The position numbers and the translations under genes are program-made. From assembly GCF_013267595.1 (NCBI RefSeq), contig NZ_CP054010.1, forward strand, positions 744,001 to 808,000: a stretch of 64,000 nucleotides of DNA, in the 5' to 3' direction. The first letter of the stretch is position 1. Every line of letters begins with the position of its first letter. Positions 1 through 8,604 of the stretch are shown here, piece by piece. The notes beneath the pieces were generated by a model. That model had not been told where the DNA came from. It did not search any database and was given only the letters and a program-made list of their open reading frames with translations. The DNA comes from Prevotella melaninogenica (GTDB lineage: Bacteria > Bacteroidota > Bacteroidia > Bacteroidales > Bacteroidaceae).

Positions 1-75
1 GACGGATTGCATAGTGTGCAAACATTTGCATGTGGCGGGTTGCACTTATAACGGCGCTTTAGTAACTTTATAAGT

Positions 76-414
76 ATGAAAAAGTTATTGGAAATGCTGA
101 AGTCAGCAAGAGTGAAAAATGGTTATTCGCAGGAGTATCTATCTATTATTCTGAAAGTTAGCTCGAGTTGGATCTCGCGCTGGGGAAGGAAAGACAGCAA
201 TGACCCTTGAACAAATTCTGACGTACACTTCTAAAGTGGGCATCCAGTCTACCAAATATTCGAGTTTCTTGCACGTAATGGGCAGCCCAGTCCTTTACCT
301 ATAGCAGAAATTCATCTGGAGGTTTTTACTGAGGAAGCATTCAGAAGACTTTCACTGTTTATCAGTGAACTTGGAATAGAACATGTAACAATTAAAACCA
401 AACGGTTACGCTAA
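76..414 (+). pseudogene. XRE-like helix-turn-helix regulator, frameshifted twice
   Basis: The first frame from ATG 76 encodes an HTH-like start (MKKLLEMLKSARVKNGYSQE) and stops at 210. The reading continues in another frame from about position 200 (MTLEQILTY), returns to the first frame near 258 (IFEFLARNGQPSPLPIAE), and ends at TAA 412-414. The pieces together look like one small DNA-binding protein of about 113 residues. The losses appear to be two bases near 198 and one near 258, so the total length stays a multiple of three. The stop overlaps the next start (TAATG), as in an operon. Either the gene is dead or there are base-calling errors; the family call is by pattern only. Confidence 0.55.
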
Positions 415-794
415 TGGAAATAATCGCAGTGGAGAGCCAGGCTTATCAGGATTTGATAGACAGGCTCAATAGAATTGAGCAGTATGTTGAACGCACCTCC
501 CGTCTTATTCAAGACATTGACGACGAGCTGGAGATGACAACCAAAGACCTTATCGGGACTCTGAATGTTTCAGAGTCCACACTTTACCGCTGGCGCAAGA
601 AACAGTTGGTACGGTATCGCTACACGAAGGGTGGCGATGTACGATACTTCTTCAAGTCTATCGTGATAGCCACGAAGTGTAACCGGCTCCGCGTATCAGG
701 TATGAGAAACGATGAGATTCTTGGTCGGCTCAACCGTTTCAAGGACAATCTCATCATGAGTTCATGTATTAATCCTAAAAACCGACAACTATGA
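414..794 (+). CDS. Small helix-turn-helix DNA-binding protein
   Basis: A 126-residue protein. The first 40 residues look coiled-coil (IDRLNRIEQYVERTSRLIQD). They are followed by a winged-helix/excisionase-like segment around residues 45-85 (LIGTLNVSESTLYRWRKKQL, then GGDVRYFF), the usual shape of HTH_17 proteins of Bacteroidales mobile elements. Its start overlaps the stop of the gene before it, and its stop overlaps the next start (ATGATAG at 791). It is therefore translationally coupled to the primase gene and probably controls the replication or excision of the element. The exact target is unknown. Confidence 0.7.
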   Translation: MEIIAVESQAYQDLIDRLNRIEQYVERTSRLIQDIDDELEMTTKDLIGTLNVSESTLYRWRKKQLVRYRYTKGGDVRYFFKSIVIATKCNRLRVSGMRNDEILGRLNRFKDNLIMSSCINPKNRQL

Positions 795-2857
795 TAGAAA
801 AGGAACAGATTCTTTTACTTACACAAGGAGGTTTGAATGTGTTTTCCCATTTCCTTGGTTTTGAGGTGAACCTTCATCGCAACTTCCGCAGTCCTTTCTA
901 TGATGACAAGCGGGCTTCATGCCACATCTTTTATGACAGGAAGAGTTCATCCTATAAGTTCTATGATCATGGTGATACCACCTATTCAGGGGACTGTTTC
1001 TGGTTTGTGGCAACCCTACCTGGCTTAAATCTGAAAACTGATTTTCCAGAAGTCTTGAAAACCATCGTCCAAGAACTGGAACTGTATTCTTTGTGTGAGG
1101 ATGAGAAGCACGGCAAGCGTGTTGCATTGGCTAATAAAAGCCCTATCATTTCCAGTCCTAAGGCTGATATAACAAAAATGCGGAAGAACGCCCATACAGT
1201 TTCGTGATACAGCCATTTGACGATGGCCTGCTGAACTATTGGGCGCATTACGGCATCCATGAGGATACACTCCGACGCTTTCGGGTACATAGTCTTAAAC
1301 GCTATGAAAGTGTATCTGCTGAAGGTAAGAAATTTGAACTTTATGGATCACCTACGGAAGCTATGTTTGCCTATATCGGAAACGGGTATGTAAAGATATG
1401 CCGACCTCACAGTCCAAAAATCCGCTTTCTTTATGGTTTATGGTGGACGGATGCCTGCCACGTATTGCTTCGGAATGGAGCAGATTCCTGCCAAAGGAGA
1501 TATGCTTTTCATAACAGGTGGGGAAAAGGATATCCTCTCGTTGTATGCACACGGCTTCAATGCGATTTGCTTCAACAGTGAAACCGCACAGATACCGACA
1601 AGTATCATTGAGAGCCTTCAGCTTCGTTTTAGGCATATAATACTCTTATATGATGCGGATGAAACAGGTGTACGGGAGGCACATAAACAGTCTGAACATC
1701 TGGTGGAATACAAGGTCTTGAACCTTTCACTTCCGCTCTGTGGCACGAAGTCCGAAAAAGACATTTCTGATTTCTTTGCCTTGGGTAATGGGGCAAAGGA
1801 ACTGAAAGAGCTGCTTGCCAAGATGTTCTCAGATCTATATAGTCAAACCATGATGATGTTACGTTCCTGTGAGATTGATTATGAGAATCCACCAGACATT
1901 TCCAAATCGGTTGTGGCTGTGAATGGTGTTCCACTAGGAACGCAGGACAATCTGTTCTGCATTACCAGAGGTGAAGGTACGAGCAAGAGCAACTATGTGG
2001 GTGCTATCCTTGCTGGGACATTGGGAGAAAAACGATTACCGATAGAGAAGACCTTGGGATTAGAGATTACCCCCAATCCCAAAGGCTTGGCGGTCCTACA
2101 CTATGACACGGAACAGTCCGAGGCACAGTTGCACAAGAACTTGGGTAAGACACTGCGTAGGGCTTCTTTGACGGCAGTACCGGAGTTTTGCCATTCTCTG
2201 TACCTTGCCTCTCTGTCTCGTAAGGACAGACTGAACCTTATCCGTGAGAGTATGGACTTGTTCCATCACAGGCATGGAGGTATCCACCTCGTGGTAATTG
2301 ACGGAATAGCCGACTTGATACGTTCTGCCAACGATGAAACGGAAAGTATTGCCATTGTGGACGAGCTTTATCGCTTGGCGGGGATTTATAATACCTGTAT
2401 CATCTGCGTGCTACACTTCGTACCGAATGGTATTAAACTCCGTGGGCATATCGGCTCAGAATTGCAGCGCAAAGCAGCGGGAATTCTTTCCACAGAGAAA
2501 GATGATAATCCCGAATACTCGGTCGTAAAAGCATTGAAAGTCCGTGACGGAAGTCCGTTGGACGTACCGATGATGCTTTTCGGCTGGGATAAGGCTGAGG
2601 ACATGCACGTCTATCGTGGCGAGAAATCTAAAGAGGACAAGGAAAAGCGCAAGACTGATGAACTCATTGCCGTTGTCAAAGAAGCCTTCCGAAATTCTTT
2701 CAAGCTCACTTACCAAGAACTTTGTGAGGTTCTGATGCGCGAAATGGAAATCAAGGACAGAACTGCAAAGAAATACATCGCCTATATGAAAGAACAACGT
2801 ATCTTGGCACAAGATACCAATGGTAACTATCAAAAAGGAGAACTATGCCGTACATAG
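791..2857 (+). pseudogene. Toprim primase / RecA-like helicase, broken by two frameshifts
   Basis: Three frames make one protein. Residues from 791 resemble the DnaG-type N-terminal domain (FRSPFYDDKRASCHIFYD). The frame is lost in the A-tract at 1174-1178, where one extra A would restore the reading into PYSFVIQPFDDGLLNYW. A second break is a tandem copy of TTTATGG (1430-1436 and 1437-1443), a 7-bp duplication. After it the Toprim domain (FITGGEKDILSLYAHGF, LLYDADETG) and a RecA/AAA_25-type ATPase (GEGTSKS loop, then HLVVIDGIADLI) follow to 2857. The intact protein would be a replication primase-helicase of the element. As read here it cannot be made in one piece. Confidence 0.75.
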
Positions 2858-3153
2858 ATTATAAAACCGAAGACACTTGGCAAAAACGCCTGTTCGACAA
2901 GCTGATAAGCGTCGAGGATAAACTCGACCGCCTGCTTGTCCTGCAGGATCAATCTGTTGACACAACCGTCCATCCTCCCCTGAAACCGGAATATCTGGAT
3001 ATCATAAATGTATCCAAGATACTCAAAGTAGAACAAAAGACCATCTATAATTGGGTGTGGGCAGGAAAAATTCCCTATCTCAAAGCAAATGGCAGGTTAC
3101 TTTTCCTTCGGGAAGAAATTGATGAAATGGTACGAAAGCGAGATGGTTGGTAA
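2845..3153 (+). CDS. Excisionase-like helix-turn-helix protein
   Basis: A 102-residue protein whose start lies inside the end of the primase gene (13-nt overlap), so it belongs to the same operon. Residues about 55-95 hold a MerR/HTH_17 fold ([20 protein letters not shown], then [19 protein letters not shown]). Its N-terminus is likely helical. Proteins of this shape act as recombination directionality factors or as regulators in Bacteroidales elements. No other function can be read from the sequence. Confidence 0.7.
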   Translation: MPYIDYKTEDTWQKRLFDKLISVEDKLDRLLVLQDQSVDTTVHPPLKPEYLDIINVSKILKVEQKTIYNWVWAGKIPYLKANGRLLFLREEIDEMVRKRDGW

Positions 3154-3173
3154 CGAAAGACGGTATAATAATA

Positions 3174-3225
3174 AGTTAGATTTTGGCAAAATATTTGTTT
3201 TATTGCCAAAATCTAACTATCTTTG
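3174..3225 (+). promoter_or_regulatory. abiE promoter overlapped by a 16-bp perfect palindromic operator
   Basis: The arms AGTTAGATTTTGGCAA (3174-3189) and TTGCCAAAATCTAACT (3203-3218) are perfect reverse complements around a 13-nt loop. A -33 TTTG (3194-3197) lies in the loop. Exactly 20 nt later a Bacteroidetes -7 box TATCTTTG (3218-3225) begins at the last base of the right arm. A protein bound to the dyad would block the promoter, which fits the known negative autoregulation of AbiEi antitoxins. Confidence 0.75.
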
Positions 3226-3249
3226 CATCGAACCATTAGTGATAGCAGG

Positions 3250-3960
3250 ATGAACGTCAGTAATATAATTGTAGATTTTGCAAACGCCAACAAGGAATTT
3301 AAGACGAATGACTTGTCTGAGTATCTTTCTGGGAAGATTGAACTTTCCAAGAAGATGTTGTCTTGGCATTTACGCAAGTTGTTGGACGAAAAAAAAATAT
3401 TCAGAATAAGCAAAGGAGTATATACAACAACCCCTAAAGCCATTTTCCGTCCTGCTCCTAATGTTCACTCTATTCGGTTGTATAAGAAATTAAAAACGGA
3501 ATATCCCTTATTGGACTTTTGTGTCTATAATGGTGAAATACTGTCTGACTTGCAGCATCACCTGTCGTACAACAACAATATCTATATAGAAACGGAGCGT
3601 GATGCCACTGAAACCATTTTCCACTTTGTACAGGATATGCACGAACGCAGTTTCCTTTCGCCAAAGGAGGATATTATGTCCGATTATATCCGGTTGGACA
3701 AAAAATCCTTTATTGTGAAGCCTCTTGTTTCAGAATCGCCCATACAGGAAGTAAACGGTATCAATGTACCAACAATAGAGAAACTCTTAGTTGATATCCA
3801 ATGTGACAGGGATTTCTTCTACCTGCAAGGTCAAGAGTCCTTGTACATGATGCAGAATGCCTTTGCCAACTATAATGTGAATATAGGAATGTTACTGCGT
3901 TATGCCTCACGGCGCAATATTAAAGCGCAAATAGAAAAATATATCAAAGAATTTGTATGA
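3250..3960 (+). CDS. abiEi: AbiEi-type antitoxin of a type IV toxin-antitoxin system
   Basis: A 236-residue protein starting at ATG 3250. The upstream TTG at 3223 lies inside the -7 box and is not a credible start. An N-terminal winged helix (residues about 10-55, LSWHLRKLLDEKKIFRISKG) is followed by an alpha/beta domain ending in a helical tail (LLRYASRRNIKAQIEKYI), as in AbiEi-like (DUF6088/DUF6577) proteins. It overlaps the toxin gene by four bases. In the AbiE family this protein represses its own operon by binding promoter repeats and counteracts the nucleotidyltransferase toxin. The toxin here is cut by an IS, so the antitoxin may have no partner. Confidence 0.75.
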   Translation: MNVSNIIVDFANANKEFKTNDLSEYLSGKIELSKKMLSWHLRKLLDEKKIFRISKGVYTTTPKAIFRPAPNVHSIRLYKKLKTEYPLLDFCVYNGEILSDLQHHLSYNNNIYIETERDATETIFHFVQDMHERSFLSPKEDIMSDYIRLDKKSFIVKPLVSESPIQEVNGINVPTIEKLLVDIQCDRDFFYLQGQESLYMMQNAFANYNVNIGMLLRYASRRNIKAQIEKYIKEFV

Positions 3961-4316
3961 TCAAGAAGGAATGTATGACTGCAGAATGGATAAAGGCCAT
4001 ATCTGTTCGTAACAAATATAAAGACCTGAATCTGATAGAGAAAGTTATTAGGGCAATGTCGCTCTTGGAGATGCTGAAATTGTCCGGTTGCCCTTTCTGT
4101 TTCAAGGGCGGTTCGGCTCTGATGCTTCTTTTGGGAGAATCTGCCCATCGACTATCCATAGACATTGACATTATCTGTCCACCAGGTACGGATATTGAGC
4201 CATATCTGAAAGATACAGAAAAGTTCGGTTTTATATCCAAAGCCCTTGAAGAACGGCAGCAGAGGGACACGAATATTCCCAAGAGCCACTCGAGATTTTT
4301 TTATCACATAGCTTAT
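3957..4316 (+). pseudogene. abiEii: AbiEii nucleotidyltransferase toxin, 5' part, cut by IS
   Basis: The first 120 codons of an AbiEii/AbiGii-type toxin. The nucleotidyltransferase core is visible (FKGGSALMLLLGES, then RLSIDIDII), carrying the GGS motif and the paired acidic residues. Reading is interrupted after the codons GCT TAT at 4316 by IS copy 1. The missing part is found on the minus strand at 33438-33077 beside IS copy 2. The join restores ...HIAY|KNDDKPAYILLDVLYE... in frame. The IS adds only a Gln codon and a TAG, so a truncated 121-residue product could still be made, but most of the toxin is missing. Confidence 0.85.
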
Positions 4317-5746
4317 CAATAGTCCGTTAAATATTATGCTGCATCAGCAGCGAAACTAAATATATCATTTATCCTTTCTTTATTTAATGGCGTGTTCGGG
4401 TTCTTCTCGAACACGTCAATAATTCGTTGTGCATAGTAGGCATTGACCATCTGCGCTTTAAGTCGACCGATGGACGTGCCAAGTTCCTTGCACATGATTT
4501 TGGTCACATTGAGTGCTGTGAATGAAGAGTTGAAAGCAAATTCAAGTTTTCTCTTGTCGCGTGCCTGACAATCGGTAAGACCGAGGAATTGCTTTGCGTC
4601 GCGAAAGCAAAACTCCTCTTGGAAACGTGTGGTATAGTACTCCATCACATCGCGTCCACTCATGCTCTCATCCGTAGAGAAGTACAAACGGCGGACACCG
4701 TTGGGCAACTCGTGGATGACAATCGACACGACCCTATGCAAGGACTTGCACCACGCCTTGAGCGCATAGGCTTTGCCTTTGGTCTCTCCTAAATCAAGCT
4801 CATTGCCTTTGGATATGTCGATGTTCCTTACGTCAATCTTGTCACCTTTGATACGAGGACGGCCAGGCTTTCCCGTGGGTTCCCCATCCCATGTGTAGAA
4901 CAAGGCTGCGTCATGACGCAAGCGGCTCACAACATGGAAGCCCATCTTCATTACCTTGTCGATGAAAGGTCTTTTGGAGAAGGCTGAGTCAGCGACAAGA
5001 ACCTTGCAAATACGCTGTAAGGTTACCTTGTCGTCCTCCAACACCTTGGTATACCAGTCGTATAGACTCATCTCTTTTTTCTCCTCCCCTTTTTCCAATG
5101 TGGTCTGCACAGCCTTGAGCATCATACACTCATGCAAGTCCACGTCTATCACACCGATGCCGAGGATCTCAAGACCGTGCTTTACCGCACCTGCACAGCC
5201 CGACCAAAACGTACCCACGTATGGGGTATGCTTCCCAGCCTTCTTGATGAAGCTTGGATCAATAACGATGGCATTGAGCCCTTTACCCTGCTTGAAGGCG
5301 AAAGCACTCAGCCACATATTTATTTCGAGCCAGTTCACGCTGCGCTCTGCCGTCTGCCGATAGCATTGTTCGCCACGCTTTCCATAGCGTCCCATCTGCG
5401 TAAAATTACATTTCCTTGGGATGACCATCAAAAGAAAAAGCATTTCCATGACGTTTGTTTGAATACTTTTGTTTAACTTTGCTCCATCTTCAGCACTAAA
5501 TGCTGCTTTGCAGAGCTTCATATATCGGCTAATCAAGTTGGTTATCAGCATAAACTTTATTGTCTTTTTACATCTATAAAGTTACTGAAATTCAATGAGA
5601 TAGCCGATTTTATTATGTTATACTTTGTTATATTCTATTGCCTAATTATCTCTTTCTCAGAGACTTATCATGTTTTCTTTCTGCCACAATTCCTGTTGGC
5701 TTTTGGGTAAAAGCTTCGCAAACTGCGAAAATTTAACGGACTATTG
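4317..5746 (-). mobile_element. IS4-type insertion sequence, copy 1 (1,430 bp)
   Basis: Terminal inverted repeats read CAATAGTCCGTTAAAT at the left and ATTTAACGGACTATTG at the right. One transposase gene lies on the minus strand. The copy has the same length as copy 2 and the sequence looks identical. It carries no matching duplication on its own two sides. The left flank (abiEii) matches the flank of copy 2 at 33438, and the right flank (integrase, CATAAC) matches the flank of copy 2 at 34869. This shows recombination between the copies. Confidence 0.92.
4334..5551 (-). CDS. IS4-family DDE transposase
   Basis: A 405-residue transposase. Probable catalytic residues are visible: the first Asp in VIDPSFIKKAGKH, the second Asp in LVADSAFSKRPF, and the Glu within a YREK-like block (YYTTRFQEEFCFRDAKQFLG) typical of the IS4 superfamily. 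It moves the element by cut-and-paste transposition. It is identical to the product at 33634-34851. A start at ATG 5551 fits a leader of 195 nt from the IS end. Confidence 0.9.
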   Translation of the reverse strand: MLITNLISRYMKLCKAAFSAEDGAKLNKSIQTNVMEMLFLLMVIPRKCNFTQMGRYGKRGEQCYRQTAERSVNWLEINMWLSAFAFKQGKGLNAIVIDPSFIKKAGKHTPYVGTFWSGCAGAVKHGLEILGIGVIDVDLHECMMLKAVQTTLEKGEEKKEMSLYDWYTKVLEDDKVTLQRICKVLVADSAFSKRPFIDKVMKMGFHVVSRLRHDAALFYTWDGEPTGKPGRPRIKGDKIDVRNIDISKGNELDLGETKGKAYALKAWCKSLHRVVSIVIHELPNGVRRLYFSTDESMSGRDVMEYYTTRFQEEFCFRDAKQFLGLTDCQARDKRKLEFAFNSSFTALNVTKIMCKELGTSIGRLKAQMVNAYYAQRIIDVFEKNPNTPLNKERINDIFSFAADAA

Positions 5747-6430
5747 CATAACACAACCACCAAGAAATTGAGAAACCTGAAAACGGTCGTGAACTATGCG
5801 AGAAACAGAGGACTTATCATGCATGATCCATTTGCGAATCACAAGCTGCGCTATGAATTGGTAGATCGTGGCTACCTCACAGAAGAAGAGGTACTCCGTA
5901 TTATGAAGAAGCACTTTGACATAGAACGGCTGGAATTAGTAAAGAATATTTTTATTTTTTCCTGCTTCACGAGATTAGCCTACATTGACGTATATAATCT
6001 TACCTACGATAAAATTGTTAACGTAGAAGACAGACAATGACTTATCACCAAGAGATACAAGACAAGCGTAGATGAAAACGTCATGTTACTGGATATTCCA
6101 CTTGCCATTATAAGAAAGTACTACGACATCAATAGAAAAGGGGGGAAAGTCTTTCCTATGTTGAGCAACCAGCGTATCAACTCATATTTGAAAGAAATTG
6201 CCGACCTTTGTGGCATAAAAAAGAATCTGACCTTCCACATGACAAGGCATACTTTTGCCACTATGTCTATATCCAAAGGGGTACCAATGGAGTCTGTATC
6301 AAAGATGCTTGGACATACAAATATCAGAATAACTCAGATTTATGCACGAATAACAAATAAGAAAGTTGAACGTGACATGGAAGAACTGGCTGGAAAGCTC
6401 AGTAAGTTCAATACAGCCATGGGCATATAA
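5747..6430 (+). pseudogene. Tyrosine integrase, C-terminal catalytic half
   Basis: This continues the integrase fragment at 34869-35414 once the inversion is undone (GGVHN|TTTKKLRNLK). Catalytic-domain motifs are present: HMTRHTFATM (the HxxR box) and LGHTNIRITQIYARI (His and the nucleophile Tyr). There is also an in-frame TGA at 6038-6040 (EDRQ*LITKRYKT), probably a former Trp codon. The gene has therefore suffered an IS insertion, a nonsense change and separation from its N-terminus. In its intact form it would integrate and excise the transposon. Confidence 0.88.
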
Positions 6431-6459
6431 TATATTAATGTATAACCCTAAAATAATAG

Positions 6460-6930
6460 ATGATTATGGAAACAAAGAAAGAATTATCTTACTTCCGATT
6501 GAAATTAGAGAATTATCTCAGTGAGCATTTCCCCGAAATGCTGAGTGACAAACCATTCATAACGGCAAGAGCCGATGAAGCCCTAACTTCTTACTGCGAT
6601 GCTATAACACAAGGCTTTTCTCACCCAGAGGCAGAGGTAATGGCAAGCGAAGTTCTGTATCAAGGACTGCATTTTTCCAAGTACGACACGCTTGTGTCTG
6701 TCTTAGAGAATGAGTTCGAGAAAGAACTCCCTTCTCCTCTTCCAGAAAGATTAACACCAATGCTTCTGAAGAATAAGGCTGTGCAAAGCATTTTCAATAA
6801 GTACGAACTGGCAGACGACTTTGGTGCAAGTCCAGAGTATGAGAAACTCTACACCGAACTGACAGGGACAATCGTTCTGCTCATTGAGGTCAATGGTCTG
6901 CCAACGATAGGCGGTGAGAACATAACTTGA
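6460..6930 (+). CDS. DUF1896-family protein
   Basis: A 156-residue soluble, mostly helical protein (LSYFRLKLENYLSEHFPEML, then EAEVMASEVLYQGLHFSKYD). It matches the DUF1896 proteins found in Bacteroidales conjugative transposons close to the integrase end. No catalytic motif is visible and the function is unknown. The start may be ATG 6460 or ATG 6466. Its position right after the integrase fits the original element layout. Confidence 0.7.
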   Translation: MIMETKKELSYFRLKLENYLSEHFPEMLSDKPFITARADEALTSYCDAITQGFSHPEAEVMASEVLYQGLHFSKYDTLVSVLENEFEKELPSPLPERLTPMLLKNKAVQSIFNKYELADDFGASPEYEKLYTELTGTIVLLIEVNGLPTIGGENIT

Positions 6931-7066
6931 TGTAACACCATCGGGAGCTTTTGTAGTTTCAAGAGCCAAGATAACCACTCTTCTCCACACACCAATAGTT
7001 TTACAAACACTTGGCTTTGTGTGGAAGAGTATCTTGTTATTGCTCTTGAACTATAAAAGCTCCGAT

Positions 7067-7486
7067 ATGAATACAATCATCATGAATCAAGACGTTCTTA
7101 AAAGTGCGATTTCTCGCCGATACAATAGAAGCGAGCTTCCATTGTCCTCACGGCTTAACGAAATCGTTCACACACCTGCCTTCATCAAGGCAGACGCATC
7201 GAACAAAACCGATAATATCAAGCAGCAGCCGACTTCTCCCAAGCAAGTCCGTCACTTCGGTTGGACACGCTTCATCGAACTCACTATCCTGCTTTCTATC
7301 GTTATCGGTGCCATTTGGCTTATCTCGAAGATTGTAACGCCGCAAGTCGTAACCACCGTGTCAGTCATTGCAGGTTTTCTGATACTGCGCTTTATTGTCA
7401 GAGTCATTCTCCAAGTTACCTTTACGCTGCTAAAATACATATTTTGGATTGCCTTTCTCGGTGCAATTTTGCTCTGCTTGCTTTGA
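7067..7486 (+). CDS. Small membrane protein of the transposon
   Basis: A 139-residue protein from ATG 7067; an upstream ATG at 7019 would add an unlikely hydrophobic leader. The N-terminal 60 residues are polar (KSAISRRYNRSELPLSSRL). Two or three hydrophobic segments follow (FIELTILLSIVIGAIWLI, VVTTVSVIAGFLILRFIVRV and a short C-terminal one). It is probably an inner-membrane protein of the element. I do not recognise the family. Confidence 0.55.
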   Translation: MNTIIMNQDVLKSAISRRYNRSELPLSSRLNEIVHTPAFIKADASNKTDNIKQQPTSPKQVRHFGWTRFIELTILLSIVIGAIWLISKIVTPQVVTTVSVIAGFLILRFIVRVILQVTFTLLKYIFWIAFLGAILLCLL

Positions 7487-7503
7487 GCAATAAAAGGAAT
7501 AAC

Positions 7504-7536
7504 TTTTGTTTATTTCCATGAAACTATGTACCTTTG
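7504..7536 (+). promoter_or_regulatory. Bacteroidetes-type promoter
   Basis: A -33 TTTTG (7504-7508) and a -7 TACCTTTG (7529-7536) are separated by 20 nt, matching the sigma-ABfr consensus. It points toward the double hairpin and the pcfK/pcfJ accessory genes. Confidence 0.65.
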
Positions 7537-7793
7537 CATTCCTTGTAGTTCCCACTGGACAATAAAGTTCAATGGATAAAAGCTACAGGTTAAAATTATG
7601 AAGATACATAATATTAGACATCTCTATTTTTTTTAGACCTTATGGAATAGAGCTCTGTCTCAAAATCTCAAAAAGGTCCAGTGTTGTTAGAACAAGCCTG
7701 TACATGTTCGTGCATATGCACGCTTCCGCCTTGGTAAGTGGGAGTTTGTAAGAGAACATTGTAGAAGTTACCCTAAAAGGTAATATGTTTAGC

Positions 7794-7826
7794 CCTATCA
7801 GCCTCACCAGCTGATAGGCTGTTTTT
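7794..7826 (+). terminator. Terminator-like hairpin 1
   Basis: CCTATCAG (7794-7801) pairs with CTGATAGG (7811-7818), followed by five T (7822-7826). It lies inside the long leader after the 7529 promoter, so it may act as an attenuator. Confidence 0.65.
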
Positions 7827-7832
7827 ATGGGT

Positions 7833-7866
7833 GACTATCTCAAAATGTGAGATAGTCATCTTTTTT
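7833..7866 (+). terminator. Terminator-like hairpin 2
   Basis: GACTATCTCA (7833-7842) and TGAGATAGTC (7848-7857) form a perfect 10-bp stem with a 5-nt loop, followed by six T (7861-7866). It sits only 15 nt after hairpin 1. The tandem arrangement suggests a strong stop or a switch. Confidence 0.75.
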
Positions 7867-8096
7867 GTTTTCCGTTTCAGGCGTTGCACTTTCGCTTCTC
7901 TTCCATATCTCCACAACATGCGATGTCGCAGGACGGATGCTGTTCCCTTTTTATCCGCAAAGGTAGTACGGGGCTTGTGGCTTTCAAAAGGTCTAAGCCG
8001 CTTGGTTTGTCTGGAAAATCTCCACACCTACGGGTAGTATTTTCCGCCAAAACCTTGTGTAAGCCTGCCCCGCTACCTCTATTTTGCTACAAAAAG

Positions 8097-8128
8097 GACG
8101 AGTTGTTGAGGGCTTTGCCCGAAAAATC
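8097..8128 (+). repeat. Short hairpin repeat, copy A
   Basis: A 32-bp unit starting GACGAGTTGTTGAGGGC and ending GAAAAATC. Its centre folds as GGGC-TTT-GCCC. A close copy sits inside pcfK at 8779-8811, where the stem is GAGC-TTA-GCTC. The changes in the two stem arms compensate each other, so the hairpin itself seems to be conserved. Confidence 0.7.
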
Positions 8129-8167
8129 AGCATACTCCGATCTTTGGACGCATAAAAGAATGTCGCT

Positions 8168-8599
8168 ATGGATAAGCAAAAAATAAATACAAAATCTTCG
8201 ATGAACAGAAAAGGATATAGCTCCTCCTCTCATTACCGCATTAACCCTGTGGCTGAAGAAAGTGAGCAAGTGTTGGCAATTAAGTTTGTACAATGGGACG
8301 TACTCCCTTTGGAGAGCCTTTGTAACAGCAAAGTATATCTCCTTCGTGTGAAACTCAATCGTGGCGAGTGTATGAGCCGTGAGGAAAAGAATTGGCTATG
8401 TGAAGCGGTGAACTCTAATACCTACTTCCGTACTGCCGTTCCCCTACAAGGCTATCGCTTTGACTTCTTTGATGTACTGAAGAAATATCTTGTCAATCAG
8501 TACGGACAATGGACAGAGTATTACGCACCCGACAGAACAAGCCTAAGAGCCTACCTATATGGGCGCATCAATCAGATAGTAGAAATCCCAAAATACTAA
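8168..8599 (+). CDS. Hypothetical protein of the transposon accessory operon
   Basis: A 143-residue soluble protein with no membrane segment and no motif I recognise. The middle is basic and acidic mixed (LLRVKLNRGECMSREEKNWL) and the C-terminus aromatic (YLVNQYGQWTEYYAPDRTSL). It ends 5 nt before the start of pcfK, so the two are co-transcribed. Its position before pcfK/pcfJ is usual for Bacteroidales conjugative elements. Confidence 0.6.
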   Translation: MDKQKINTKSSMNRKGYSSSSHYRINPVAEESEQVLAIKFVQWDVLPLESLCNSKVYLLRVKLNRGECMSREEKNWLCEAVNSNTYFRTAVPLQGYRFDFFDVLKKYLVNQYGQWTEYYAPDRTSLRAYLYGRINQIVEIPKY

Positions 8600-8604
8600 G
8601 CAAT

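Larger units (their letters stand above)
7487..8167. other. Regulatory gap between the integrase-side genes and the accessory operon
   Basis: No convincing gene lies here. In order it contains a promoter (7504-7536), a leader of about 250 nt, two adjacent terminator-like hairpins (7794-7818 and 7833-7857), a further stretch of about 230 nt rich in short GC patches, and one copy of a 32-bp hairpin repeat (8097-8128). A long structured leader ending in hairpins resembles the attenuated leaders of other Bacteroidales elements, but no antibiotic-type control gene is seen. Confidence 0.5.

Noticed and set aside
3223..3249. TTG start for the AbiEi gene at 3223
   Set aside because: It lies inside the -7 box; ATG 3250 is the first credible start.
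4589..5476. Plus-strand reading frames opposite the IS transposase (67, 135 and 114 codons)
   Set aside because: They recur in every IS copy only because they are antisense to the transposase; they have no start signals or domain.
7487..8167. Short reading frames on both strands in the long gap (84, 68 and 100 codons)
   Set aside because: Their composition is unlike neighbouring genes, and they run through the terminator hairpins and the hairpin repeat.
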